DNA of 64,000 bases from Bacteroidota bacterium. Lineage in GTDB: Bacteria; Bacteroidota; Bacteroidia; Chitinophagales; Saprospiraceae. The notes under the pieces were generated by a model that saw nothing but the letters and a program-made list of their open reading frames with translations, was not told where the DNA came from and made no database searches. Made by a program: the position numbers and the translations under genes. Shown here one piece after another: positions 53,502-61,494 of this stretch. Each line of letters starts with the position of its first letter. Within the stretch, counting starts at the first letter, position 1. The stretch spans positions 208,197-272,196 of the forward strand of contig JASBVF010000010.1 in NCBI GenBank assembly GCA_030147525.1. The letters run 5' to 3'.

Positions 53502-54680
53502 ATGACCAAAATATTCCTCAAACCCAAGCGTGCCGACGCTGTCCGCCGTTTTCATCCCTGGATATTTTCCGGAGCCATCCAGAAAATTGACGGTACTGCC
53601 GAAGATGGCGACACGGTGGAAGTGTTCGACAGCAAGGGCGGCTACCTTGCCACGGGCCATTACATGCAGGGCAGCAGCATTGCCGTGCGCCTTTTTTCTT
53701 TTGAAAAAACGGAGACTGATCACGAGTTTTGGGTGACCCGTTTAAAACAGGCAAAAGCCTATCGCACCGCCCTCGGCCTTACCGGCAGCACGGAGACGAA
53801 CTGTTATCGCCTCATTCATGCGGAAGGCGACGGCCTGCCCGGTCTCATTGTGGATGTGTATGATAAAACTGCGGTCGTGCAGTGCCATTCCATCGGCATG
53901 CACCGGCAGCGGCAATTGATCGCTGAAGCACTGATGAAGGTCGGAGGGGGTGAAATCCTGGCGGTTTTTGACAAAAGCAAAGAAACATTGCCGCCGAACT
54001 ATGCTACCGGGATATCAAACGGTTACCTTTTTGGCGATTCTTGGCCACAGTTGGTCTCAGAAAACGGCCACTTCTTTTACGTTGACTGGGAAAAGGGCCA
54101 GAAAACCGGCTTTTTCCTCGATCAGCGGGACAACCGCCAGTTGCTGATGCGCTATGTAAAAGGCAAATCGGTATTGAATACGTTCTGCTACTCCGGCGGC
54201 TTCACCGTGTATGCTTTGGCGGGCGGAGCGAGGCTGGCGCATTCCGTGGATGTTTCACAAAAAGCAGTGGATTGGACAAAAAACAACATCGAAATCAATC
54301 AATTCGACCCGGAGGAGCACGAAAGTTATACGATGGACGTGCAGAAATACCTGAAAGACTGCCCTGAATACGAGGTAATGGTGGTCGATCCGCCTGCTTT
54401 TGCTAAAAATATCAGCAAGCGGCACAATGCCGTGCAAGGCTACAAACGCCTGAATGCAGCGGCGCTGCAAAAGGTGGCGCCGGGCGGCGTGCTGTTCACA
54501 TTTTCCTGTTCGCAGGTAGTGGACCGGCAGTTGTTTTACGATACCATTGTGGCCGCAGCCATCGAAGCGGGTCGCAGGGTGAAAGTGATGCATCACCTGT
54601 CGCAGCCGGCGGATCATCCGGTGAGTTTGTTTCACCCGGAAGGTGCTTATTTAAAAGGTTTGGCGTTGTGGGTGGAGTAG
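53502..54680 (+). CDS. RlmI-like class I rRNA cytosine methyltransferase
   Basis: 392 residues. An N-terminal PUA-type domain (about 1-80, MTKIFLKPKRADAVRRFHPW; IFSGAIQKIDG) precedes a RNA-binding EEHEAD-like segment, and the SAM domain has the motif SVLNTFCYSGGFTVYALAGG (about 225-244), the acidic residue VDVSQKAVDWTKNNIEIN, and the VVDPPAFAK catalytic-type loop. The order, length and motifs match RlmI/YccW, which methylates C1962 of 23S rRNA. The RlmI assignment is by family; sequence alone cannot exclude a related target. The gene is divergent from the T9SS gene. Confidence 0.9.
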   Translation: MTKIFLKPKRADAVRRFHPWIFSGAIQKIDGTAEDGDTVEVFDSKGGYLATGHYMQGSSIAVRLFSFEKTETDHEFWVTRLKQAKAYRTALGLTGSTETNCYRLIHAEGDGLPGLIVDVYDKTAVVQCHSIGMHRQRQLIAEALMKVGGGEILAVFDKSKETLPPNYATGISNGYLFGDSWPQLVSENGHFFYVDWEKGQKTGFFLDQRDNRQLLMRYVKGKSVLNTFCYSGGFTVYALAGGARLAHSVDVSQKAVDWTKNNIEINQFDPEEHESYTMDVQKYLKDCPEYEVMVVDPPAFAKNISKRHNAVQGYKRLNAAALQKVAPGGVLFTFSCSQVVDRQLFYDTIVAAAIEAGRRVKVMHHLSQPADHPVSLFHPEGAYLKGLALWVE

Positions 54681-54773
54681 TGTTTTGCTAACTTCAGGGA
54701 GTGACTTCATTAAACGGCATCAAAAAAATTTCCATCAAAAATCAGTAATCTTGCCATCTAGTAAAAGGCAATC

Positions 54774-57700
54774 ATGTTAAACAAGATAATTCTTTTCGGC
54801 CTGCTTTCTTCGGTGCTCCTCTCCGCATGTGTGCAAAGCGGGCCTCCACCTTCGGTTCTCATTTTTTCAAAAACGAACGGCTACCGCCACGCCTCCATCG
54901 AGGCAGGTATTGAAGCAATCCAAAAACTCGGTGCTGAACATGGCTTCCGGATAGAAGCAACGGAAGACAGTGCCTTCATAACGGAAGAGAACCTCCGAAA
55001 CTTTGCTGCTGTCATTTTTCTGAACAATTCAGGCGATATTCTCAATAACTGGCAACAGGCTGATTTTCAAAGATATATCGAAGCCGGGGGCGGTTACGTG
55101 GGCATTCATGGCGCTTCCACAGCGGAATATGACTGGCGATGGTATGGTAAACTGGTCGGCGCTTATTTTGATCATCATCCTGAAATTCAGGAGGCAAACA
55201 TCAAGGTCGTCGACGCTGAACATCCGGCAACGAGGCATCTGTCCGCTGACTGGGCCCGGACAGACGAATGGTACAATTTCCGCCCCGTACCACCCGCCGA
55301 TAAAGTGCTGGTTGACGTTCCCAAACCGCTGGGTCAGCCTGCTGAAAAAGACTCGTTGTCACACCTTGTAAATAATGTCGTGCCGGCGGCGGCCTGGACT
55401 TACAATCCCGGGCAGCCGTTTCTTTCTCAGAGCGTCAATGTACTGTTGGCGGTGGATGAAACAAGCTACACCGGCGGCGTTCACGGGGCTTCGCACCCCA
55501 TCGCCTGGTGCCAGGAATATGAAGGCGGACGCTCATTTTACACGGCTCTTGGGCATACGATTGACAGCTACAGCAACCCAGATTTTCTTCTGCACCTCCT
55601 CGGCGGCATTCGATATGCCATAGGTGAAGGAAAGTTGGATTATTCCAAAGTAAAAACCCATCGGGTGCCACCTCAGGATCGTTTCGTTCGCACGGTGCTG
55701 GCCTCCAATCTTGACGAGCCGACTGAAATGACCATCTTCCCGGATGGCCGGGTGCTTTTTGTCGAACGAAAGGGGGCTGTCAAAGTGTACGATCCGGTGA
55801 CGGACACCGTGGAAGTCGTATGCTATCTGCCTGTTTACGATGCAAACGAAGAGGGCCTCATGGGCGTGCAACTCGACCCCAACTGGGAAGAAAACAAGTG
55901 GATCTATCTTTTTTACTCGGTGTACGATGGGCCGGAGAACCCCGTTTACGTAGCGGATGGCAGCTACCACCGGGGGCGTATCAATCGGCTTTCCCGGTTT
56001 GTTTTTGATGAAAACATGTTGCAGCTCAACACGGAGAAGGTACTGTTGGAAGTCCCGGAACTCATTGGCTGCTGCCATACCGGCGGCTCCATCGACTTCG
56101 ACTCGAAAGGCAATCTCTTTCTTTCCACCGGCGATAACACCAACCCCTTCGAATCCGACGGTTACGGCCCCTTCGACGAGCGGCCGGGCCGGGCACTTTG
56201 GGATGCACAAAAATCCTCCGCCAACACCAATGACCTCCGGGGTAAAATCCTGCGCATCACCCCGCAGCCGGACGGAACCTACACCATTCCGGAAGGAAAT
56301 CTTTTCCCGGAGGGCACACCCGGCACACGTCCTGAAATTTTCGTCATGGGCTGCCGCAATCCCTATCGCATTGCCGTGGATAAAAAAACCGACTGCGTTT
56401 ATTGGGGAGATGTCGGCCCTGATGCCGGGAAAGACGGCCCCCGGCGAGGCTCTAAAGGCTACGATTTCTGGGGTCAGGCCTGCGAGGCGGGGTTTTATGG
56501 CTGGCCGCTATTCCGTGGCAATCATATTTATTACGATTACGATTTTGCCACAAAAAAATCCAATGGCCTTTTTGACCCGCTGAAGCCCATCAACGATTCC
56601 CCCTTCAACACCGGGCTGCGGGAACTACCCCCGGTAAAACCCCCACTCATCTGGTACTCTTACGACGAAAGTTACGAGTTTCCATGGCTTGGGATTGGCG
56701 GTAAAAACCCGATGGCCGGCCCCATCTTCCACGCCGCCAATTTCGCTCAAACCCCTCAAACCCCTCAAACAAATCAAACCCCTCAAACCCTCTTCCCCAA
56801 CTACTTCGAAAACAAACTATTCATCTACGAATGGATGCGGCACTGGATTTACGTCGTGACCCTGGATGAAAACGGCGGATATGTACAGGCAGATCCATTC
56901 CTGCCGGATGAAGAATTCTCCCGGCCCATGGACATGGCCTTCGGACCCGACGGGGCACTTTACCTATTGGAATATGGTGAAATCTGGTTTGCCAAAAACC
57001 CGGATGCCCGCCTCAATAAAATCGAATACGCACCGGGCAATCGTAAGCCCATAGCCCGTATTTCAGCAGCGCCAATGGCTGGCGCCGTACCGCTGAAGGT
57101 GCGTTTCTCGGCCACAGGTTCGGAGGATTACGACAAGGATGCCCTGCAATATGAATGGGTGTTGAAAGACGGGAAAGTTCGTTCCTCCGAGGCAGTTTTT
57201 GAATATACATTCACGCAGCCCGGCATTTTTCCCGTTGAGTTGAGAGTCAAAGATGCACATGGAGCCATATCGAGGGCGAGGGCGGAAATCAACGCAGGAA
57301 ATGCCCCTCCGGCCGTTGCCTGGAAACTGGAAGGCAACCAGACATTTTATTTTGATGAAAGTGAAATACCCTACCGGCTGGAGGTGACAGACCCGGAAGA
57401 TGGCAGCTTGTCCAACGGAACGCTCGATGCCCGCCGGGTGAATATTTCCATCGATTACCTGGCGGAAGGCAAGGACATTGCCGCCATTGCGATGGGTCAC
57501 CAAACCAAAGAATCGGCGGCAGGAAGTATGAAGTTTGCAGGAGGCAGGCTTTTAATTGAAAAAAGCGACTGCAAAACCTGCCACGACACGGACCGCAAAA
57601 TCAATGGGCCCAGCTACAGCGATATTGCCAACCGTTATTTTGGGAATGAACTGGCTGTCAGTCAGTTATCCGAAAAAGTGATCAAAGGAGGAGCAGGCAA

Positions 57701-58355
57701 TTGGGGGGAGACTGCGATGAGTGCCCACCCTGATCTGTCGAAAAGCGATGCGGAACAAATCGTTCGCTGGATACTTTCACTGGCGGGCGAACCGGCGGGC
57801 GAAAACACCGTGCCGTATGCTGGCCGGTTTTCACCCAAAGATCACATCGGAAGAACGGAAAAAGGCGTTTACGTCTTCCAGGCCAGTTACCGGGATGAGG
57901 GAAACAACGGCTCCGGCTCGTTGTACGCCCGTGAAACGGTGATGCTTCGCTACCCGAAGATGGAAGCGGAGCGTTACGATTTTGCTGCAAAGGGTGTCAG
58001 GCGTTCCAAAGCTGACGCAGCCGGGAACTCGGCTGTTACGGACCTTTTCAGTGGTCGCTATTTTGGCTTCAACAGGATTGACCTGACGGGTATCGGCAGT
58101 GTAAGAGTCGGTTTTCCCGAAGGTGCTGAAGTATTGAAAGGCAGCGAAATTGAAGTGCGGCTGGGATCGCCTTCCGGGAAGGTAGCCGGCCGGGTGGCGG
58201 TACAGGGTAAGGTTGGTTCCGTTGTGATCAACCTCGAAGCGACCGGTGGCCGGCACGATGTCTATTTTGTTTTTAACAATGAACAACTGCCGGACAGGCA
58301 GATTGTAAGGGCGGATTGGGTGCTTTTTGAAAAAGCGAAGGGGGCGTTACGCTGA
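54774..58355 (+). CDS. ThuA / sugar dehydrogenase / PKD / cytochrome c fusion lipoprotein (1193 aa)
   Basis: Lipoprotein start MLNKIILFGLLSSVLLSAC, lipid cysteine 19. Domains in order: ThuA-like (about 28-290, TNGYRHASIEAGIEAI, GGYVGIHGAST, THRVPP next), a PQQ-type glucose/sorbosone dehydrogenase propeller (about 300-770, EMTIFPDGRVLFVERKGAVK, EGLMGVQLDPNWEEN, RNPYRIAVDKKTDCVYWGDV), a PKD domain (about 785-875, VRFSATGSEDYDKDALQYEW), then a mono-heme cytochrome c with CKTCH at 933-937 and candidate axial Met982, and a C-terminal CBM6-like beta domain to the end. The order suggests oxidation of a sugar by the propeller with electrons going to the heme; ThuA may handle a trehalose-like or related step. 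The domains are seen; the coupling is inference. Five 9-bp units lie inside (see repeat). Confidence 0.93.
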   Translation: MLNKIILFGLLSSVLLSACVQSGPPPSVLIFSKTNGYRHASIEAGIEAIQKLGAEHGFRIEATEDSAFITEENLRNFAAVIFLNNSGDILNNWQQADFQRYIEAGGGYVGIHGASTAEYDWRWYGKLVGAYFDHHPEIQEANIKVVDAEHPATRHLSADWARTDEWYNFRPVPPADKVLVDVPKPLGQPAEKDSLSHLVNNVVPAAAWTYNPGQPFLSQSVNVLLAVDETSYTGGVHGASHPIAWCQEYEGGRSFYTALGHTIDSYSNPDFLLHLLGGIRYAIGEGKLDYSKVKTHRVPPQDRFVRTVLASNLDEPTEMTIFPDGRVLFVERKGAVKVYDPVTDTVEVVCYLPVYDANEEGLMGVQLDPNWEENKWIYLFYSVYDGPENPVYVADGSYHRGRINRLSRFVFDENMLQLNTEKVLLEVPELIGCCHTGGSIDFDSKGNLFLSTGDNTNPFESDGYGPFDERPGRALWDAQKSSANTNDLRGKILRITPQPDGTYTIPEGNLFPEGTPGTRPEIFVMGCRNPYRIAVDKKTDCVYWGDVGPDAGKDGPRRGSKGYDFWGQACEAGFYGWPLFRGNHIYYDYDFATKKSNGLFDPLKPINDSPFNTGLRELPPVKPPLIWYSYDESYEFPWLGIGGKNPMAGPIFHAANFAQTPQTPQTNQTPQTLFPNYFENKLFIYEWMRHWIYVVTLDENGGYVQADPFLPDEEFSRPMDMAFGPDGALYLLEYGEIWFAKNPDARLNKIEYAPGNRKPIARISAAPMAGAVPLKVRFSATGSEDYDKDALQYEWVLKDGKVRSSEAVFEYTFTQPGIFPVELRVKDAHGAISRARAEINAGNAPPAVAWKLEGNQTFYFDESEIPYRLEVTDPEDGSLSNGTLDARRVNISIDYLAEGKDIAAIAMGHQTKESAAGSMKFAGGRLLIEKSDCKTCHDTDRKINGPSYSDIANRYFGNELAVSQLSEKVIKGGAGNWGETAMSAHPDLSKSDAEQIVRWILSLAGEPAGENTVPYAGRFSPKDHIGRTEKGVYVFQASYRDEGNNGSGSLYARETVMLRYPKMEAERYDFAAKGVRRSKADAAGNSAVTDLFSGRYFGFNRIDLTGIGSVRVGFPEGAEVLKGSEIEVRLGSPSGKVAGRVAVQGKVGSVVINLEATGGRHDVYFVFNNEQLPDRQIVRADWVLFEKAKGALR
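56746..56790 (+). repeat. In-gene 9-bp tandem repeat (five units)
   Basis: CTCAAACCC is repeated five times in a row with two changes in the third and fourth units, in frame, encoding the loop AQTPQTPQTNQTPQT in the dehydrogenase domain. The unit length is a multiple of three, so slippage would keep the frame. It encodes a flexible Thr/Pro-rich linker in the loop between propeller blades. Confidence 0.88.
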
Positions 58356-58982
58356 TTGTTCAAAAGTGACTTTCCGGTAGAGGTCTTTCATCGAAATCTC
58401 AGCACCCAGGACGGAGAAAATTTCATTTTCATTGAAAAAATCCTTGTTGAGCCACTGGTTTTCAACTTCGGTGCGCAGCCAGGAGGAAACATGCATACGG
58501 AGCGAATCGATGTAGAGGATTTGCTGCACGCTGGGGATTTGCTTGTAAACCGGTAATTTTTCATTCAGGTCGTACTCTTTGGTTGATTTGGAGAGAACTT
58601 CAACGATGAGCGACGGGTTGGTCATGGCATTTCTTCCTCGGGCATACTGGAAAAACTTGGTTTTTCCGATGACCATGCTGGCGTCGGGGTTGTAAACATT
58701 CTGGCCGGGCGTGATGACGGGGCGGTTGCTGGGGTAGATGAAATGGTTAGAATGCTCATCAAATAATTGGTAAAAAATACCGAGAATTTTTCCGACAAGC
58801 AGTTCGTGTGGGTCAGTTGCGTAGCTCATAAAAGAAACTATTTGGCCATTGTGGTATTCAACTTTGTAATCACATTCCGCCATCGTTTCCCAGAATTCCT
58901 CGAAGGTGGCGGAATACCGGATTTCTTCATCCAAATCCCATCGTTCATTCCATCTTTGTGGTAATTTAACCAGCGTTTCCAT
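58347..58982 (-). CDS. Uma2-family nuclease-fold protein (DUF820)
   Basis: The ATG at 58982 (METLVKLPQRWNERWDLDEE) is chosen; 38 more codons are open upstream but show no family likeness. Family blocks: EYHNGQIVSFMSYATDPHEL, NVYNPDASMVIG, and PSLIVEVLSKSTKEYDLNEK with the PD-(D/E)xK core (VEVLS), followed by IPSVQQILYIDSLR. Length 211 residues, typical. Uma2 proteins are restriction-endonuclease-fold proteins that occur in many copies in cyanobacteria, Bacteroidota and others, function unproven; some may be mobile-element related. The 3' end overlaps the convergent ThuA/GSDH fusion gene by 9 bases, and the 76-base upstream gap is shared with the divergent sufS. Confidence 0.88.
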   Translation of the reverse strand: METLVKLPQRWNERWDLDEEIRYSATFEEFWETMAECDYKVEYHNGQIVSFMSYATDPHELLVGKILGIFYQLFDEHSNHFIYPSNRPVITPGQNVYNPDASMVIGKTKFFQYARGRNAMTNPSLIVEVLSKSTKEYDLNEKLPVYKQIPSVQQILYIDSLRMHVSSWLRTEVENQWLNKDFFNENEIFSVLGAEISMKDLYRKVTFEQSA

Positions 58983-59058
58983 CTTTAAAATTTTTGATAA
59001 AAATAACCATTCTTTCGGAATGATGTTGCAGTAAGGTAATCGAAATAATAAATGCCGC

Positions 59059-60267
59059 ATGTTCGACCCGGTTAAAATACGATCTGAATTCCCCATCTTC
59101 TCCCACCACCCGGAGCTGATCTACCTCGACAATGCGGCAACCACCCAAAAACCGGAGGCTGTCATCCGTGCCACCAGCGATTTTTACCAAAAAGAAAACG
59201 CCAATATCCACCGGGGTATCTACGAACTGGCAGCCAATGCTTCCCAAAAATATGAGCAGGTACGCCGCACAGTAGCCAGTTTCATCGGAGCTGAGCGGCC
59301 CGAATCCATCGTTTACACCAGCGGCACGACCGAAGGCATCAATTTGGTGGCGCAGTCCTTCCTCGCCGGGCGTTTGCAGCCGGGCGACGAGGTCGTCATC
59401 TCGGCGATGGAACACCACGCCAACCTCATTCCCTGGCAGCAGGTTTGTAAAATGCAGGGGGCAAAACTGCGGGTCATCCCGGTCAGCGAGGCAGGTGAAA
59501 TCGACCTGGCTGTTTTTAAAAAAATGCTCTCCGAACGCACGAAAATGGTGGCCCTCGTTCACGTTTCCAATACGCTCGGCACCATCAATCCGGTGGAGGA
59601 AATGATCGAAATGGCACACAGCCGAGACATCCCCGTCCTGCTCGACGGCGCCCAGAGCGTGGCTCACTACCCGTTGGACGTGCAGGCGCTGGACGTGGAT
59701 TTTTTCGTTTTTTCCGGGCATAAAATTTTCGGACCGACGGGCACGGGTATCCTCTACGGCAAGCCGGAACACCTCGAAAATATGGAGCCCGTCACTTTCG
59801 GAGGGGACATGATCAACTCGGTGAGTTTTGAAACGACTACTTTTGCAGCAGTGCCGCAACGATTCGAGGCAGGTACTACCAACATCGCCGGGGTGATCGG
59901 CCTCGGCGCTGCCATCGATTTTTTGATGAAATTTGATAAAAATGACATCCTGGCCCACCTGAAAAACCTGACCGAAACGGCCACCGATGCCCTGCGGCAG
60001 ATCGACGGGCTGAAAATCATTGGCACCGCCCAAAACAAAAGCGCCATCGTGTCATTCACCCTCGGAAACGTCCACCCGCACGACGTGGCGACGTTCCTCG
60101 GGTCCGAAAACATTGCCGTCAGGGCCGGAAACCATTGCACCCAGCCGCTGATGGATTTTTACGGACTGCCGGGTACGACGAGGGCATCGTTTTCGATTTA
60201 CAACACAGCGGAAGAGGCGCTGCGGTTGGCGGAAGCGCTGAAAGACATTCAACGATTTTTTGCATGA
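59059..60267 (+). CDS. sufS: Cysteine desulfurase, SufS type
   Basis: 402-residue class V PLP enzyme that takes sulfur from cysteine as a persulfide. PLP lysine is K222 in SGHKIFGPTGTG; the persulfide cysteine is C360 in RAGNHCTQPLM, the SufS-type short-loop context. Opening residues IRSEFPIFSHHPELIYLDNA and VYTSGTTEGINLVAQSF are typical. The stop overlaps the sufU start by four bases (ATGA), so the two proteins are translationally coupled. It may serve iron-sulfur cluster assembly; with sufU and moaD behind it, it may also feed sulfur to molybdopterin synthase. Confidence 0.95.
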   Translation: MFDPVKIRSEFPIFSHHPELIYLDNAATTQKPEAVIRATSDFYQKENANIHRGIYELAANASQKYEQVRRTVASFIGAERPESIVYTSGTTEGINLVAQSFLAGRLQPGDEVVISAMEHHANLIPWQQVCKMQGAKLRVIPVSEAGEIDLAVFKKMLSERTKMVALVHVSNTLGTINPVEEMIEMAHSRDIPVLLDGAQSVAHYPLDVQALDVDFFVFSGHKIFGPTGTGILYGKPEHLENMEPVTFGGDMINSVSFETTTFAAVPQRFEAGTTNIAGVIGLGAAIDFLMKFDKNDILAHLKNLTETATDALRQIDGLKIIGTAQNKSAIVSFTLGNVHPHDVATFLGSENIAVRAGNHCTQPLMDFYGLPGTTRASFSIYNTAEEALRLAEALKDIQRFFA

Positions 60268-60710
60268 ACGAACAACTGAAAGCACTTTACAAAACCGTGA
60301 TTCTGGAGCACAACGCCCGCCCGTTTCATTTTGAAAAAAAAGAGGACGCCGGGCATGTGCTGGAAGCTTACAACCCGCTTTGCGGCGACCGCTTCCAGGT
60401 GTTTCTGGAAGTGAAAAACGGCGTCGTCACGGAGGCCTGTTTTCATGGCTACGGCTGCGCCATTTCAAAAGCTTCGACTTCCGTTTTGGTGAAAAATCTT
60501 GAAAATCAGCCGGTTGAAAAAGCGCAGGAGTTGTGCCGGTCGTTTTTAAAAATGACAAACCCTGACTCGCAGGAGCCGGTGGAAATGGCAGAGGAATTCA
60601 TGGCATTCTCGGCAACCAGGGATTTTCCCGGGCGGTTGAAATGTGCGACTTTGAGTTGGGAGGAAATGACCCTATTCTTGGAAAAACAAACAGTGGAAAA
60701 TGAAAATTGA
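60264..60710 (+). CDS. sufU: SufU-type iron-sulfur scaffold/sulfur acceptor
   Basis: The ATG at 60264 is chosen: it overlaps the sufS stop as ATGA, and the 129-base longer frame is antisense-like filler from inside sufS. 148 residues with the three SufU ligands C40 (NPLCGD), C65 (GYGCAIS) and C127 (LKCATLSWE), plus D42 next to the first cysteine. SufU takes the persulfide from SufS, with zinc as ligand at the active site in Gram-positive homologues. Its last codons overlap the moaD start by 11 bases. Confidence 0.95.
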   Translation: MNEQLKALYKTVILEHNARPFHFEKKEDAGHVLEAYNPLCGDRFQVFLEVKNGVVTEACFHGYGCAISKASTSVLVKNLENQPVEKAQELCRSFLKMTNPDSQEPVEMAEEFMAFSATRDFPGRLKCATLSWEEMTLFLEKQTVENEN

Positions 60711-60942
60711 CATCCTCGCTTTCGGCATCGCCAAAGACATCATCCGTGGCCAGACCCTTCAGGTCGAAATACCTGACGGCGCCACCGTCGGCAACCTGAA
60801 AGCCATGCTGACCGAGCGGTTTCCCGATTTTGAAAAGCTTCGCTCCCTGGCCATCGCTGTGAATACGGAGTACCGGCCGGATGATTTTATGTTGAGTGAA
60901 AAAGATGAAGTGGTGATCATTCCGCCGGTTAGCGGGGGGTGA
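60700..60942 (+). CDS. moaD: MoaD/ThiS-type sulfur carrier (molybdopterin synthase small subunit)
   Basis: 80 residues with the ubiquitin-like fold: MKIDILAFGIAKDIIRGQTL, VGNLKAMLTERFPDFEKLRS and the end EVVIIPPVSGG, whose Gly-Gly tail is adenylated and then thiocarboxylated. It gives sulfur to precursor Z/cPMP with MoaE to make molybdopterin. The start lies within the last codons of sufU (11-base overlap), so sufS-sufU-moaD are read as one unit. The thiocarboxylating enzyme MoeB is not in the window. Confidence 0.93.
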   Translation: MKIDILAFGIAKDIIRGQTLQVEIPDGATVGNLKAMLTERFPDFEKLRSLAIAVNTEYRPDDFMLSEKDEVVIIPPVSGG

Positions 60943-60990
60943 AAACTGGTGAATTGGTAAATTAGTGAATTGGTTGAAAAGCAGCAGTTT
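60943..60990 (+). repeat. Short iterated-word spacer between moaD and moaE
   Basis: The 48-base gap is made of near copies of one word: ACTGGTGAATTGGTAAATTAG and GTGAATTGGTTG. It resembles one arm of the iterated hairpins elsewhere in the window but has no full mirror arm. moaE starts right after it. Confidence 0.55.
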
Positions 60991-61407
60991 ATGATTGATA
61001 TTCAACTTAAAAATACTGCACTTATACCTCAGGAGTGCATCGATTTCACGGCTTCCGATAGCGTCGGCGGTTCCGTCGTTTTCATCGGTACGGTGCGGAA
61101 CAATACGAAGGGCAAGCCTGTCGTACGGCTGGAATTCGAGGCCTACGAACCGATGGCTATTTCCGAAATGAAGAAAATTGCGGAGCAGGCCCAAGTCCGC
61201 TGGAATTGTGAAAAAATCTCCATCCACCACCGCACCGGCTCTCTGGATATTGGCGAAATAGCTGTCGTCATCGCCGTGGCGACGCCGCACCGCAAGGCGG
61301 CATTCGAAGCCTGCGAATACTGCATCGACACGCTGAAGGAGACGGTGCCAATCTGGAAAAAGGAGATTTTTGAAGATGGAGAGGTTTGGGTGGCGGCACA
61401 TCCGTGA
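60991..61407 (+). CDS. moaE: Molybdopterin synthase large subunit
   Basis: The ATG at 60991 is chosen over an in-frame TTG seven codons upstream. 138 residues: IGTVRNNTKGKPVVRLEFEA (with the FEAY hallmark), KISIHHRTGSLDIGEIAVVI, VATPHRKAAFEACEYCIDTL and the lysine-rich KETVPIWKKEIF with the active-site lysine before EVWV. It pairs with MoaD to convert cPMP to molybdopterin. It closes the sufS-sufU-moaD-moaE unit, followed by a strong iterated hairpin and then the convergent xdhC gene. Confidence 0.95.
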   Translation: MIDIQLKNTALIPQECIDFTASDSVGGSVVFIGTVRNNTKGKPVVRLEFEAYEPMAISEMKKIAEQAQVRWNCEKISIHHRTGSLDIGEIAVVIAVATPHRKAAFEACEYCIDTLKETVPIWKKEIFEDGEVWVAAHP

Positions 61408-61411
61408 GGGG

Positions 61412-61493
61412 TTTCTCCCGCAGATTCCGCAGATTTTCGCAGATTCAATTCGACAAAATATCTGCGAAAATCTGCGAGATCTGCGGGAGAAAA
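61412..61493. repeat. Iterated-word hairpin filling the moaE/xdhC gap
   Basis: The left arm (61412-61444) carries CAGATT words: TTTCTCCCGCAGATTCCGCA and GATTTTCGCAGAT. The right arm (61460-61493), ATCTGCGAAAATCTGCGAGA and TCTGCGGGAGAAA, is its reverse complement with few changes. The arms are more than 30 bases. The 87-base gap (61408-61494) between convergent stops is almost entirely this hairpin. Words of this CTGCGAAAATCTGCG type are, to my recollection, dispersed in many Bacteroidota genomes. It can act as a two-way terminator. Confidence 0.88.
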
Positions 61494-61494
61494 A

